Shown one piece after another: positions 37,944-48,377 of a DNA stretch of 64,000 nucleotides. The first letter of the stretch is position 1, and every line of letters begins with the position of its first letter. The notes below the pieces were generated by a model that searched no databases, was not told the origin of the DNA, and saw nothing but the letters and a program-made list of their open reading frames with translations. A program made the translations under genes and the position numbers. This DNA comes from Lutibacter litoralis (GTDB lineage Bacteria; Bacteroidota; Bacteroidia; Flavobacteriales; Flavobacteriaceae), in contig NZ_BMNS01000006.1 of the NCBI RefSeq assembly GCF_014646675.1, forward strand, positions 186,001 to 250,000. The letters run 5' to 3'.

Positions 37944-39124
37944 TGCATCCATTAGCAGAAAAAGTATCCATTGAATTAGGTAAGGAGCTTCAAAATATAC
38001 TAACATATTGGAGTACAAATACTATTGATGAAATAAATGGAGGTTTTGTAGGAGAACGTGATCATAATAATAACCTTATACCTAATGCATCAAAAGGAAT
38101 AATTTTAAATTCTCGTATTTTATGGTCGTTCTCAGCCGCTTCAAATCATTTAAAAACCGATGCCTATAATTCGATTTGTGAACAATCTTATAATTATTTA
38201 AAAACTCACTTTAACGATGAAGAATTTGGCGGTGTTTATTGGGAATTAGACTTCAAAGGAAATCCTATAAATACCCGAAAACAAGTTTATGCACAAGCAT
38301 TTATGATATATGCATTGTCTGAATACTATATGTTTTCAAAAAATAAAGAAGCCATCAATTGGGCTATAGAACTCTATAATTTAATTGAAAAAAATGCCAG
38401 AGACACTACATATAAAGGATATATTGAAGCGTTTAATAAAGATTGGTCTCCAATTGAAGATATGAGATTAAGTGATAAAGATGAGAATGAGGCTAAAACA
38501 ATGAATACTCATTTACATGTTTTAGAAGCTTATACAAATCTTTATAAAGTTTATAAAAACGAAAAATTAAAAAATGATCTTTCAGAACTTATAAATTTAT
38601 TTTTAACCAAATTTTTAAACTCAAATAATAACTTAAATTTATTTTTCGACGAACAATGGAATTTGAAAAGTAGTGTTATTTCTTTCGGTCACGATATTGA
38701 AACAGCATGGTTATTAATAGAGGCTGCAAAGGTTATTGAAAATAAAGAATTACTGTCGGAAACAGAGAGGATTGCTGTGTTAATTGCTGATACTTTTATA
38801 AAACATGGTATAGATGTTGATGGAGGTGTTATGAATGAATTTGAGCCCGCAACAAATGTTTTAGACAGTGACAAACATTGGTGGCCACAAGCCGAAGCGC
38901 TGGTTGGACTTCGATATGCTTATAATATAACTGGTGATGAAAAATACCTTTTAATATTATCTAAAATTTTAAATTTTATTCAAACAAAAATCATTGACCA
39001 TAAAAATGGTGAGTGGTTTTGGAGAGTTGATAAAAATGGAAAATCGTATACAAGTGAATACAAAATTGGAATGTGGAAAGCTCCTTATCATAATTCCAGA
39101 GCCTGCATTGTATTAAACAATTAA
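37943..39124 (+). CDS. Cellobiose/mannobiose 2-epimerase (AGE superfamily)
   Basis: A 393-aa cytoplasmic enzyme; the start is the ATG of the TGATG overlap with GH130. The alpha6/alpha6-barrel carries the AGE-family catalytic histidines H190 (MNTHLHVLEAY), H250 (SFGHDIETAWLL) and H383 (PYHNSRAC). It epimerises the reducing-end sugar at C2, turning beta-1,4-mannobiose into mannosyl-glucose for GH130. The sequence fits cellobiose 2-epimerase better than N-acylglucosamine epimerase because of the partner gene. Confidence 0.92.
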   Translation: MHPLAEKVSIELGKELQNILTYWSTNTIDEINGGFVGERDHNNNLIPNASKGIILNSRILWSFSAASNHLKTDAYNSICEQSYNYLKTHFNDEEFGGVYWELDFKGNPINTRKQVYAQAFMIYALSEYYMFSKNKEAINWAIELYNLIEKNARDTTYKGYIEAFNKDWSPIEDMRLSDKDENEAKTMNTHLHVLEAYTNLYKVYKNEKLKNDLSELINLFLTKFLNSNNNLNLFFDEQWNLKSSVISFGHDIETAWLLIEAAKVIENKELLSETERIAVLIADTFIKHGIDVDGGVMNEFEPATNVLDSDKHWWPQAEALVGLRYAYNITGDEKYLLILSKILNFIQTKIIDHKNGEWFWRVDKNGKSYTSEYKIGMWKAPYHNSRACIVLNN

Positions 39125-39127
39125 AAA

Positions 39128-40690
39128 ATGAAAAAAAATCTAATATTATTACTATTTATTGTTTCTATAACTTTTTTGAATAGTTGTTCTGAAAGTTCAG
39201 ATACTCCAGATCTTGATCCACAAATTGAAACTGCAACTATTAAAATTACAACAAGTTTTTCAGGATCAGAACCTGCAACAAATGGAGAGTTTAAAATTAC
39301 TTTAAGTAAGTCTCTTAGCACGGTTACAAATGTTTCATTTTCAATATCTGGAAGTGCAATAAATGGAACAGATTATGAAACTATTGCGAGTAGTATTTCA
39401 ATTCCTAAAGAAACAACAACCTATACAATTCCAGTTGTTATTATAGAGGATAACGAAGAGGAAGGCGATGAAACTGTTATTATTACACTATCAAGTACAA
39501 ACAATAATAATGTAACTATAAGCGCTTCTAATAAAGCTATTGTTACCATTGAAGATAAGCCTGTGGTTATAGAAGAATTCATTCTTTTACCAGAAGAAAC
39601 CAGATCATATATGGTAAATCCAAATGCAACGGATGAAACTGTAGCCCTGTTTTATAACTTAAAAACAGTGTCTAAAACTAGTTTTATAATTGGGCAACAA
39701 GATGCTTTTAATTCTTTTTATAATGACAATACTGGAGCTTCCGATATTAAAAAAACAACAGGTAGTGATCCAGGTTTATTAGGTTCTGATTTTATGTTTA
39801 TTACCGATGATAATAATAATGGAAATTCTTCAAACTGGTTTTACCAACAAGAACAAATCATTACAGCTGACGCTATTGAAGCTTATAATAAAGGAATGGT
39901 AAATACTTTCTGCTGGCATTTAAGAGAACCTTATGAAGGAGACCATTTTTATGCAGATGACATGACTGAATTTCAAAGAGAGAATGCTTTAAAAAGTATT
40001 TTACCTGGTGGTGCTAATCATGATTACTACAAAGGCAAGTTAGATAAAGTAGCTGAAGTAACAAAAGGAATGGTAGGTTCAGATGGTAAATTAGTTCCAA
40101 TTATTTTTAGACCATTTCACGAGTTTGATGGAAGTTGGTTTTGGTGGGGTAAAAATTACTGTACTGCCGCTGAATATATTCAATTATATCAATTTACTGT
40201 TGAATATTTGCGTGATGAAAAACAAGTGAATAATATGCTATTTGCATTTTCACCAGACAATCATTACGATTCAGAAATAGTTTATTTAGAACGTTATCCT
40301 GGCGATGAATATGTAGATATTTTGGGTATGGATAATTACGGTGATTTTAATAATCAAGGTCAAACTGGTGCAAATAGAGCTAACAGCAGACTTAAAATTA
40401 TTTCTGATCTAGCTATTGATAAAGTTAAAATTGCGGCTTTAACTGAAACGGGTTACCGAGTTACCAGTGGAACAAATCCAATTGCCAATTTATTTTCAAC
40501 ATATTACTATAGCACTTTAACAAATAATGATGTTGAAATAAGCTTTGTTATGTATTGGAATAACAACAATGATGGTTACTATACTCCAACTCCAGGAACA
40601 TCAGATGCTGCTGATTTTATTGAATTTACAAATAAAGAGGGTGCTTTATTGCAAAATGAATTACCTGACATGTACAATTTACCTAATTAA
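39128..40690 (+). CDS. Calx-beta domain GH26 mannanase, lipoprotein
   Basis: A 520-aa lipoprotein (FIVSITFLNSC, Cys20). A Calx-beta-like domain (about 35-145; GEFKITLSKSLSTVTNVSFSI, EEGDETVIITLSS) is followed by a GH26 barrel (about 160-515). Acid/base E332 is in FRPFHEFDG and nucleophile E440 in LTETGY. The second GH26 in the same operon differs from the first by its added domain and by large loops (MFITDDNNNGNSSNWFYQQ). The Calx-beta module could act as spacer or Ca-dependent binder at the cell surface (inference). It starts 3 bp after the epimerase. Confidence 0.9.
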   Translation: MKKNLILLLFIVSITFLNSCSESSDTPDLDPQIETATIKITTSFSGSEPATNGEFKITLSKSLSTVTNVSFSISGSAINGTDYETIASSISIPKETTTYTIPVVIIEDNEEEGDETVIITLSSTNNNNVTISASNKAIVTIEDKPVVIEEFILLPEETRSYMVNPNATDETVALFYNLKTVSKTSFIIGQQDAFNSFYNDNTGASDIKKTTGSDPGLLGSDFMFITDDNNNGNSSNWFYQQEQIITADAIEAYNKGMVNTFCWHLREPYEGDHFYADDMTEFQRENALKSILPGGANHDYYKGKLDKVAEVTKGMVGSDGKLVPIIFRPFHEFDGSWFWWGKNYCTAAEYIQLYQFTVEYLRDEKQVNNMLFAFSPDNHYDSEIVYLERYPGDEYVDILGMDNYGDFNNQGQTGANRANSRLKIISDLAIDKVKIAALTETGYRVTSGTNPIANLFSTYYYSTLTNNDVEISFVMYWNNNNDGYYTPTPGTSDAADFIEFTNKEGALLQNELPDMYNLPN

Positions 40691-40698
40691 CAAATACA

Positions 40699-42033
40699 AT
40701 GAAAATTAACAACTCAATCCTTTTATTTTTAAGTATTTTTTTACTTATTTCTTGTAAAGATAATAGTAAAGAAACAGCTCAAAAAGAGAGTGAAAATTCA
40801 AAAGACAACATTGAACTTATATCTGTAAAAGGATCTCAATTTTTTAAAGGAGAAAATCCTTATTATTTTGTAGGCACAAATTATTGGTATGGACCTCTAA
40901 TTGCGGCAAAAAATATTGGCGATAGAGACCGATTAATAAAAGAATTAGATTTAATGAAAGAAGTAGGTATTGATAACCTACGTATTTTAGTTGGAGCTGA
41001 AGGAGCTGGAGAAGATTCTAGAGTGCATCCAGCTTTACAACCGAAACAAGGTGTTTACAACGAAGATTTATTGGATGGTTTAGATTTCTTAATGGCAGAA
41101 ATGCGCAAAAGAAATATGTATGCTGTATTATATTTAAATAACAACTGGATTTGGTCTGGTGGAATGTCTCAATATCTTGAGTGGAATGGTTACGGAACAG
41201 TTCCTAACCCATTTTTAGAAGAACATACGTGGGATCAATATATGAATTACACCAAGCAATTTCATTCTTGTGAACCTTGTAAAGAAGCATTTTATGAGCA
41301 TTTAAAATTTATTATTGGAAGAACAAATACATACACAGGAAAAAAGTATAATGACGATAATACCATTATGTCTTGGCAAGTTGCAAATGAGCCAAGAGTA
41401 TTAATGACTCCAGAGCATGAAGAAGCATTTGGTACTTGGTTAAATGAAACAGTTTCAATTATAGAATCATTAGACTCAACACATTTAATTTCAACTGGAA
41501 CCGAAGGAAAACATGGATTTTTACAAGATATAAATATGTATGAAAGATTGCATGCTAATAAAGATATTGATTATTTAACAATGCATATGTGGCCAAAAAA
41601 CTGGGGTTGGTATGATATTAATAACGAAAAAGAATCAACACTATTATCTATAGAAAAAGCATTTGCTTATATGGATGAACATATTGTGGTTTCTAAAAAA
41701 CTTCAAAAACCAATTGTAATGTCAGAATTTGGGTTTCCTCGTAAAAAAGAAAGTTTATCTCTAGATGCTTCAGTTGAAAATAGAAATACTTTTTATAAAG
41801 CTATTTTTGAAAAGATTAATGAGAGTAAAATAAATAGTGGTGAATTAGCAGGTTTAAATTTCTGGGGATTTGCAGGTTATGCTAAAACGAATGCGGAAAA
41901 TGGAAAATGGCTACATGGTGATGATTTTACGGCAGATCCACCTCAAGAACCACAAGGTTTAAACTCTGTATTTACTTCTGATGTTTCAACATTAGAAATA
42001 ATAAAAGAGGCTAATATTAAATTGTTTGAATAG
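40699..42033 (+). CDS. GH5_7-type endo-beta-1,4-mannanase, lipoprotein
   Basis: A 444-aa lipoprotein (FLSIFLLISC, Cys19). The GH5 barrel has acid/base E231 in SWQVANEPR and nucleophile E343 in VMSEFGFP. The segments VGTNYWYG, LDLMKEVGIDNLRI and NNWIWSGGMSQYLEW are characteristic of subfamily 7 mannanases. Mannan and glucomannan are the expected substrates. It is the last gene of the plus-strand arm and is followed by a convergent terminator. Confidence 0.92.
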   Translation: MKINNSILLFLSIFLLISCKDNSKETAQKESENSKDNIELISVKGSQFFKGENPYYFVGTNYWYGPLIAAKNIGDRDRLIKELDLMKEVGIDNLRILVGAEGAGEDSRVHPALQPKQGVYNEDLLDGLDFLMAEMRKRNMYAVLYLNNNWIWSGGMSQYLEWNGYGTVPNPFLEEHTWDQYMNYTKQFHSCEPCKEAFYEHLKFIIGRTNTYTGKKYNDDNTIMSWQVANEPRVLMTPEHEEAFGTWLNETVSIIESLDSTHLISTGTEGKHGFLQDINMYERLHANKDIDYLTMHMWPKNWGWYDINNEKESTLLSIEKAFAYMDEHIVVSKKLQKPIVMSEFGFPRKKESLSLDASVENRNTFYKAIFEKINESKINSGELAGLNFWGFAGYAKTNAENGKWLHGDDFTADPPQEPQGLNSVFTSDVSTLEIIKEANIKLFE

Positions 42034-42102
42034 TTTAAAGGTTGAATTTTTACAGGTAGCTTTCGACTGATTTATAATAAAATTACCATTTAGTTAAGTT
42101 TG

Positions 42103-42138
42103 AATAAGGGAGTTTACTTTTGGAGTAACTCCCTTATT
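42103..42138. terminator. Bidirectional terminator between convergent GH5_7 and GH3 genes
   Basis: AATAAGGGAGTT (42103-42114) pairs perfectly with AACTCCCTTATT (42127-42138) around a 12-nt loop, followed by a seven-T run on the plus strand. The symmetric A/T flanks allow it to end both convergent operons. Confidence 0.85.
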
Positions 42139-42167
42139 TTTTTATTAATTTATTGTAAAGTGTAGAT

Positions 42168-44447
42168 TTATTTTAGTTCAAAATCTGCTTCAAGTTCTGT
42201 AATAGAACTTCCCCCAACAAATACCATGAAGGCTCCAGGCTCAACAATAAAATTACCTTCATTATCAAAAAACCCTAAAATTTCATTATTTAATGTAAAA
42301 TTTATTGTTTTAGTTTCTCCTACTTTTAATTCAACCAACTCAAAACCTTTTAATTCTTTTACTGGTCTTGTAATACTTGCAACTAAATCTCTAATATATA
42401 ATTGTACAACTTCTTTACCATCTTTATTCCCTGTATTACTAACTTTTACGGATATTTTAACTTCATCACCTATTAAAAAGGAAGGGTTACTTATTTTTAA
42501 ATCGGAATATTTAAATGTGGTATAACTCAACCCGTGACCGAATGGATAGAGAGGTGTATTTTCAACATCACTGTAATGTGACCAAAATACATTTTTATCC
42601 TTATCTACAGGTCTTCCCGTATTTTTATAATTGTAATAAATAGGGATTTGTCCTACATTTCTTGGAAATGTCATTGGTAATTTCCCACTAGGATTGTAGT
42701 CTCCATACAACACTTGAGCAATTGCATTACCTGTTTGAGTTCCTAATTGCCAAGCTTCAACAATAGCGGGAATATGCTTATCTGCCCAATTAATAGTTAG
42801 TGGACGACCATTTTGTAACACTAAAACAATATTTTTATTTACCTTAAAAACTTCCTGTAATAACTCTTGCTGTAAACCAGGTAAGTTTAAATCTGTTCTA
42901 CTTCTTCCTTCTCCAGATTGAAATCCATGTTCTCCTAAAACCATTACTACAACATTTGCGCTTTTAGCCGCATCAATGGCTTCAGCAAATTCACTTTTAT
43001 CAGTTGTATTAATTTTTACCTCGTTTAAAAAAGTAGCTTCTCCAATAATTACATCAGTACCTTTTTTATAAACTAAAGAATTTCCTTTATATTGTTGCAT
43101 TCCTTCCAGAACTGAAACAGCAGTGTTGTTTTCAGATGCAATTCTCCAACTACCTAAAGGGCTATCTTTATCTGCAGCTAGGGCTCCAATTAATGCAATT
43201 TTTTGACCTTCTTTTTTTAATGGAAGTAAATTATTTTCATTTTTTAAAAGAACAATAGATTTCTTTGCCATATCTAAGACACCATCATTATTTTCTTTAT
43301 TTCCAATAGTTTCTTTTTCACGATTTTCATCACAATACTTATAAGGATTTTCAAATAAACCTAATTCAAATTTTACACGTAAAATTCTTTTTACTGCATC
43401 GTCCAAAAGTGATTCAGAAACAACACCATCTTTAACTAATTGAGCTAATTCTTGAATATATGTATGGCTTTCCATATCCATATCTGAGCCAGCAGTAACT
43501 GCTTTTATTGCAGCTTCCCTTTTATCTTTTACATACCCCCAAGTAATCATTTCAGAAATTGAAGCCCAATCTGAAATTACAAATCCATTGAATTTCCACT
43601 TATTTTTTAAAATATCTCTTTGCAAGTATGAGCTACCAGTGACAGGCACACCGTTTAACTCATTAAAAGAATTCATTAATGTTCTAACACCTGCGTCAAC
43701 TGCTGCCTTAAACGGAGGTAAAATAACATTATGTAATGTTGATGTTCCAATATTAACAGTATTATATTCCTTTCCTGCTTCAGAAAAACCATATCCTGCA
43801 AAATGCTTTGCACAAGCTGCGATAGTATTATCAGCAGCTAAATCATCGCCTTGAAATCCTTTTACTCTTGCCTCAGCAACTCTACTTCCCAAAAATGGAT
43901 CTTCTCCTGCTCCTTCCATGACTCTTCCCCAGCGTGCATCACGAGAAATGTCAACCATTGGGCCAAATGTCCAATTTATTCCTGATGCTGAAGCCTCATT
44001 AGCGGCAATACTTGCCGATTTTTTTATAGCTTCTAAATCCCAGCTTGCAGCTTCAGCTAAAGGAATAGGACTTAATGTTTTATAACCGTGAATAACATCA
44101 AATCCAATAATTAACGGAATCCCCAATCTAGATTCTTCTGTAATAATTTTTTGAACTGCTTTTACCTGCTCAACGCCTCTAACAGTTAGCATAGATCCAA
44201 CCCACCCTTTTCTAAGGTGCTCATATTTAAGTTCAGCACTACCTCCTTTTGGTGAAGGACCAGTAACATCCCAAAAACCATTGTATTGATTCATTTGACC
44301 GACTTTTTCTTCAATAGTCATTATTTTTAAAAGAGAATCAATCTTATACTCAATACTTTTTTTAGTATTGTTCGATGTTTGATTTTTTGCGTACTCACAC
44401 CTTGTAAAAAATAAACTGATAGCAGTTAATAATAGTATTCTTTTCAT
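42168..44447 (-). CDS. GH3 beta-glucosidase/beta-mannosidase-like, lipoprotein
   Basis: A 759-aa enzyme of BglX type. The lipobox SLFFTRC gives Cys17. The (alpha/beta)8 domain holds RVMEGAGEDP, KHFAGYG and nucleophile D293 in GFVISDWAS. The alpha/beta sandwich supplies GEHGFQSGEGRSR, and a C-terminal fibronectin-III-like domain ends the protein (NTGNKDGKEVVQLYIRD). It probably removes terminal beta-glucosyl residues from glucomannan oligosaccharides in the periplasm. Specificity for Glc over Man is inferred from BglX similarity. It is the distal gene of the AraC-CE-CE-GH1-GH3 arm. Confidence 0.92.
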   Translation of the reverse strand: MKRILLLTAISLFFTRCEYAKNQTSNNTKKSIEYKIDSLLKIMTIEEKVGQMNQYNGFWDVTGPSPKGGSAELKYEHLRKGWVGSMLTVRGVEQVKAVQKIITEESRLGIPLIIGFDVIHGYKTLSPIPLAEAASWDLEAIKKSASIAANEASASGINWTFGPMVDISRDARWGRVMEGAGEDPFLGSRVAEARVKGFQGDDLAADNTIAACAKHFAGYGFSEAGKEYNTVNIGTSTLHNVILPPFKAAVDAGVRTLMNSFNELNGVPVTGSSYLQRDILKNKWKFNGFVISDWASISEMITWGYVKDKREAAIKAVTAGSDMDMESHTYIQELAQLVKDGVVSESLLDDAVKRILRVKFELGLFENPYKYCDENREKETIGNKENNDGVLDMAKKSIVLLKNENNLLPLKKEGQKIALIGALAADKDSPLGSWRIASENNTAVSVLEGMQQYKGNSLVYKKGTDVIIGEATFLNEVKINTTDKSEFAEAIDAAKSANVVVMVLGEHGFQSGEGRSRTDLNLPGLQQELLQEVFKVNKNIVLVLQNGRPLTINWADKHIPAIVEAWQLGTQTGNAIAQVLYGDYNPSGKLPMTFPRNVGQIPIYYNYKNTGRPVDKDKNVFWSHYSDVENTPLYPFGHGLSYTTFKYSDLKISNPSFLIGDEVKISVKVSNTGNKDGKEVVQLYIRDLVASITRPVKELKGFELVELKVGETKTINFTLNNEILGFFDNEGNFIVEPGAFMVFVGGSSITELEADFELK

Positions 44448-44481
44448 TTGTTAAAAGTATTTTTAAACTGGGTTTAAAATA

Positions 44482-45861
44482 TCACCAGCCATTATTTTTA
44501 ATGATTTTTTTAAACCACATTGCTGAAGCTTTCGGAATTCTTTTAAGTGTTTTATAGTCTATATAGTTTATTCCAAATCTAACTGAATAACCAGAAGCCC
44601 ATTCGAAATTATCAAAGAGACTCCAGGCAAAATAGCCTTTTAATTTTACTCCATTGGCAATTGCTTTATTGCAAGCCTCTAAATATTGTTTAAAATAATC
44701 TAACCTGTCAAGGTCATTTACAACTCCCTCTTCTTTTAATGTATCATTACAAGCAAAGCCATTTTCCGTTATAATAATATTGGGATGATTATATCTGTTA
44801 CTAATCCATTCCAATAACTTGTAACAACCCCAAGGAACAACTGCCCAATTAAATGCAGTTAAAGTCCACTCTTTATCTTGTGATAATAATACATCTTGAT
44901 CTTCAGAAATTCCGCCATTACCATAAACATTACTTACTTCCCCAGTATGATCGTCATTAGCAACATACATTGTTGTATAATGATTGAGTCCAAAAAAATC
45001 TGAAGAATTTTTAATTAATTTCTTTTGATTTTCAGTAAAATTTGGTAATCTATCACCAAGTCTATTTTTCATTACTTGAGGATAATCTCCTAAATAAATT
45101 GGATCTGCAAACCATCCTAAAAAGAATAGCAGAGCACGTTCTGCTGCATCAATGTCAGAATGATTTTTAGTAAGAGGCTCTCTCCAATCACCATTATTTG
45201 TTATTCCAATAGAACCTTTTTGATATTTAAATTTTGTTTTATACAAATTTACTGCTTGCGCATGTGCTAATATTAAATGGTGCCCTGCTAAATAAGGCTC
45301 AGAATTTGAAATTCTACCTGGTGCAAAAACACCTTGTCCGTAGCCTAAAATTGCTATAACCCAAGGTTCATTTAAAGTAATCCAATTTTTAACACGATCT
45401 CCAAACCTTTCAAAACAAACTTTTGCAAAGTTTTCAAAATAATTGATAATATTAGGGTTTAACCAGCCATCATTTTCCATTTGTAGTGCTAATGGCAAAT
45501 CCCAATGGTATAATGTTACCCAAGGAACAATATCATTTGCTAGCAATTCATCTATTAAATTTGAATAAAATTGAATTCCTTCTTCATTTATTTCACCTTT
45601 ACCCTCTGGCATTATTCTAGACCAAGAAATTGAAAAACGATAGGCTTTAAATCCTTGTGATTTTAATAATGTAACATCTTTTTTATAATGATGATAATGA
45701 TCTATGGCAATATTTCCATTTTCATTATTTGTTATTCTGTTTGGAATAGTGCAGAAAGAGTCCCAAATAGATGGTCCTTTACCATGAGTATTATGAGCCC
45801 CTTCAATTTGGTAAGCAGAAGTTGCAGTACCCCAAATAAAATCATTTGGAAATTTAATCAT
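44482..45861 (-). CDS. GH1 beta-glucosidase, cytoplasmic
   Basis: A 459-aa enzyme without a signal peptide. The N-terminal FIWGTATSAYQIEGA motif, acid/base E165 in WITLNEPWV and nucleophile E366 in IITENGF are all present, with the DGWLNP and GYFAWSLFDNFEW segments complete. It would hydrolyse short beta-glucosides or cellobiose/mannosyl-glucose fragments that enter the cytoplasm. This complements the phosphorolytic route. It is 34 bp upstream of GH3. Confidence 0.93.
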   Translation of the reverse strand: MIKFPNDFIWGTATSAYQIEGAHNTHGKGPSIWDSFCTIPNRITNNENGNIAIDHYHHYKKDVTLLKSQGFKAYRFSISWSRIMPEGKGEINEEGIQFYSNLIDELLANDIVPWVTLYHWDLPLALQMENDGWLNPNIINYFENFAKVCFERFGDRVKNWITLNEPWVIAILGYGQGVFAPGRISNSEPYLAGHHLILAHAQAVNLYKTKFKYQKGSIGITNNGDWREPLTKNHSDIDAAERALLFFLGWFADPIYLGDYPQVMKNRLGDRLPNFTENQKKLIKNSSDFFGLNHYTTMYVANDDHTGEVSNVYGNGGISEDQDVLLSQDKEWTLTAFNWAVVPWGCYKLLEWISNRYNHPNIIITENGFACNDTLKEEGVVNDLDRLDYFKQYLEACNKAIANGVKLKGYFAWSLFDNFEWASGYSVRFGINYIDYKTLKRIPKASAMWFKKIIKNNGW

Positions 45862-45887
45862 ACTCTTAATTATTTAATAAGTTTTGT

Positions 45888-47264
45888 TTAATATTCTGTT
45901 GTAAAACTTGATGCTGGCAAATTTACTTTATTAAATAAGTTTGAAACACTTGTATTTCCCCAAGCATATCGGACAAATTTTGGTGCTTTAACCCTTTTTG
46001 AAGAAATGGTTATTTCATTCTTCTTTAATTTTACTTTTGCCGTATAAAATATTTTATCTTCACCCGCAATTTCAAATAATGATGTGTTTTTATTTGTAAG
46101 ATACAGTCCTTCAGCATTGTCAAAGTGAACAACAACATTTTTCTTTTTAATAGAAACTCCTTTAAATAAAGGTCCATTTACTTCTTTAAAATAGGTTTTA
46201 TAATAATCTGCTAAAGCTAAATTTGCCAATCGAACTCCTACTGGTTTTTTATCTTTTGGATGAATATCATTTGTTGGTGAAACATCACAAATAACCACCA
46301 TTCCAGATTTAGAAACCTTGTCTAAAACTTTACGTTGAGCATCTCGAATTTCTACACCGCCGAAATGATCTTTTCCATAATCATACGGTGCAATTTGAAC
46401 ATAATAAAACGGGAAATCATTTTCCCATTTAGCTCTCCAAGATTTTATTAATGCTTCAAGAGTTTTATCATAATTAGAGGCTCCAACATTTGATTCGCCT
46501 TGATACCAAAGCACACCAGCTATTTCATAACCAACTAACGGGTGAATCATTGCGTTATATGCTCGCGCAGGTTTAGTTGGCCCCCATTCTGTTGGTTTTA
46601 AATTATTTGCAGCTTCCTTCAAAATTTTATTTTCTTCAATTACCTCTTCTGGCATCCAAATTTCTGCTGGGGTTCCTCCCCAAGCTGAAACCATTAAACC
46701 TATAGGGACATCTTTTAAATCCTCTTGTAATCTTTGTGCAAAATAATAAGCAATAGCACTTGAATTTTTCATTGTTTCAGGGGAGCAAACGTCCCAATTT
46801 CCATGTAAATTATTTTGAGGTGAGATTGCTGAAGTTTTTGGAACTGTGAAAAAGCGAATAGTTGGGTGACTTGCATTTTTAATTGCTTCATCTCCATTTT
46901 TTATACCCCAAGCGGCAGACATTTCCATATTAGATTGCCCAGAACACAACCAAACTTCACCAATTAAAACATCTTTTAAAATTATCTCATTATATCCATT
47001 AATTTTAATGATATACGGTCCACCAGCATCTGGTGTTTTTATTTTTAACTCCCATAAAGCTTGATTGTTTGCTTTTGTTTTATATATTTCAGAAGTCCAA
47101 GATGGCTGTATAAAAACTTCTTCGTTTGGATTTGCCCATCCCCAAAATTTTACATCATCATTTTGTTGTAAAACCATATGGTCTGAAAATTGTGCAGGAA
47201 TAATTACATTTGCAAATGAAATATTTACCGACAGCAATAATACGTATATAAATCTATTTAACAT
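45888..47264 (-). CDS. Sialate-O-acetylesterase-domain (SASA) acetyl esterase, secreted
   Basis: A 458-aa protein with signal peptide MLNRFIYVLLLSVNISFA. An N-terminal beta region (PAQFSDHMVLQQNDDVKFWG) is typical of SASA proteins. The SGNH-fold nucleophile S111 is in CSGQSNMEMS, and further blocks WYQGESN and the NDIHPKDK catalytic Asp-His block are present. In plant-polysaccharide PULs this family removes O-acetyl groups. Here it probably deacetylates mannose residues so that mannanases can bind. Sialic acid activity is unlikely because no sialic acid genes are present. Confidence 0.87.
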   Translation of the reverse strand: MLNRFIYVLLLSVNISFANVIIPAQFSDHMVLQQNDDVKFWGWANPNEEVFIQPSWTSEIYKTKANNQALWELKIKTPDAGGPYIIKINGYNEIILKDVLIGEVWLCSGQSNMEMSAAWGIKNGDEAIKNASHPTIRFFTVPKTSAISPQNNLHGNWDVCSPETMKNSSAIAYYFAQRLQEDLKDVPIGLMVSAWGGTPAEIWMPEEVIEENKILKEAANNLKPTEWGPTKPARAYNAMIHPLVGYEIAGVLWYQGESNVGASNYDKTLEALIKSWRAKWENDFPFYYVQIAPYDYGKDHFGGVEIRDAQRKVLDKVSKSGMVVICDVSPTNDIHPKDKKPVGVRLANLALADYYKTYFKEVNGPLFKGVSIKKKNVVVHFDNAEGLYLTNKNTSLFEIAGEDKIFYTAKVKLKKNEITISSKRVKAPKFVRYAWGNTSVSNLFNKVNLPASSFTTEY

Positions 47265-47273
47265 TTCAATATA

Positions 47274-48377
47274 TTATTTAAGAATATTTTTGTAAAAAGG
47301 AGTTAATGTATCCGCGATATCTTTGTGATCGTCAATATTTGGATGTGTTGTACAACCATTATTATATGCCTTTTCTAATTCAAATATTAATATTGATCTA
47401 TTGTCTTTGGCAAAATAATTTTGAACTTTTTCTAAACAAGAAATCAATAAATCATTTATTTCACCAGTAATCATCGGACTATTAAGTAAAACAATTTTAG
47501 TATTTGGATAACGTTTAAAAATTGTTTTTACAAAATCTATGTAGTTAGCGACGAACTTTTCTTTGTTGAAAGGTAAGCGAGGTTTAATTCCATCACCATT
47601 TGATAAATCATTTGTTCCTAAACAAATACTTACAATTTCTGGTTTTATTAAAAAATCATATTTTTTAGAATTATCTTTATTTAAATATAAATTTTCATAG
47701 ACTTCTGGCATTATAGGTTCTTCAATGTTTTCATCATTCCAATTTCTATATATTCCAATTCCTGAAACCGAACTCAACATAAAATTAACATTTAGCGCTT
47801 TAGCAATTCTTGGACCATACGCTAAATAGGCATTATGCTGATCTAAATATTCTCCCTCGCCGCAAGGCACATAGCTTGGATCGGCTGCAGCACCACAAGT
47901 AACCGAATCACCTATAAATTCGATTGTACGTTTCTTTTTTTTGGGAACTGAAATCACTTTTTGGGCCTCAACACCATGAAAAATTACAGCTCCACTAGCT
48001 GCTTCAGTAGCTTTAAAAATTTGAATTTTATTTTGTTGGTTTTTAGATAAATATATTGAGATGTTTGTAATAGAATCTGAATTAATTTTATATCTTTTTT
48101 GATACTGTTCATTAATTGAAATAGCAATATAATTATGTGTATTATTAGCAGATTTAAGTTTTATATTTAATGAATTTCCTTCAACAATAAATTCAACTAA
48201 AGATGCTGAACTGATTAGAGCGACAGAATTATCTTGTAATATTTCAAACCTTCCGTAATATGTAAATAATTTGTTTTCAGGGGAATAAAAATTTAAGCTG
48301 CTGTTTTTATTCTTATTACATCCAATAAAAAAAACGAAAACTATTATTATAGTTGCAAAAATTTTAGGGAACTTCAT
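47274..48377 (-). CDS. CE2-type SGNH acetyl esterase, lipoprotein
   Basis: A 367-aa lipoprotein (FVFFIGC, Cys20). An N-terminal jelly-roll (about 35-140; FYGR-like TYYGRFEI) precedes an SGNH hydrolase domain with nucleophile S158 in FIGDSVTCG, CLGTNDLSNGDG and the Asp-His pair in THPNIDDH. This two-domain order is that of carbohydrate esterase family 2, which deacetylates glucomannan and xylan. Together with the SASA esterase downstream (9 bp) it shows that the substrate is acetylated. Confidence 0.87.
   Translation of the reverse strand: MKFPKIFATIIIVFVFFIGCNKNKNSSLNFYSPENKLFTYYGRFEILQDNSVALISSASLVEFIVEGNSLNIKLKSANNTHNYIAISINEQYQKRYKINSDSITNISIYLSKNQQNKIQIFKATEAASGAVIFHGVEAQKVISVPKKKKRTIEFIGDSVTCGAAADPSYVPCGEGEYLDQHNAYLAYGPRIAKALNVNFMLSSVSGIGIYRNWNDENIEEPIMPEVYENLYLNKDNSKKYDFLIKPEIVSICLGTNDLSNGDGIKPRLPFNKEKFVANYIDFVKTIFKRYPNTKIVLLNSPMITGEINDLLISCLEKVQNYFAKDNRSILIFELEKAYNNGCTTHPNIDDHKDIADTLTPFYKNILK

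Noticed and set aside
46900-47264. Sialic acid metabolism suggested by the SASA domain
   Set aside because: No sialidase, NanA or sialic acid transporter is nearby; all neighbours process beta-mannan, so a general O-acetyl esterase role is better supported.
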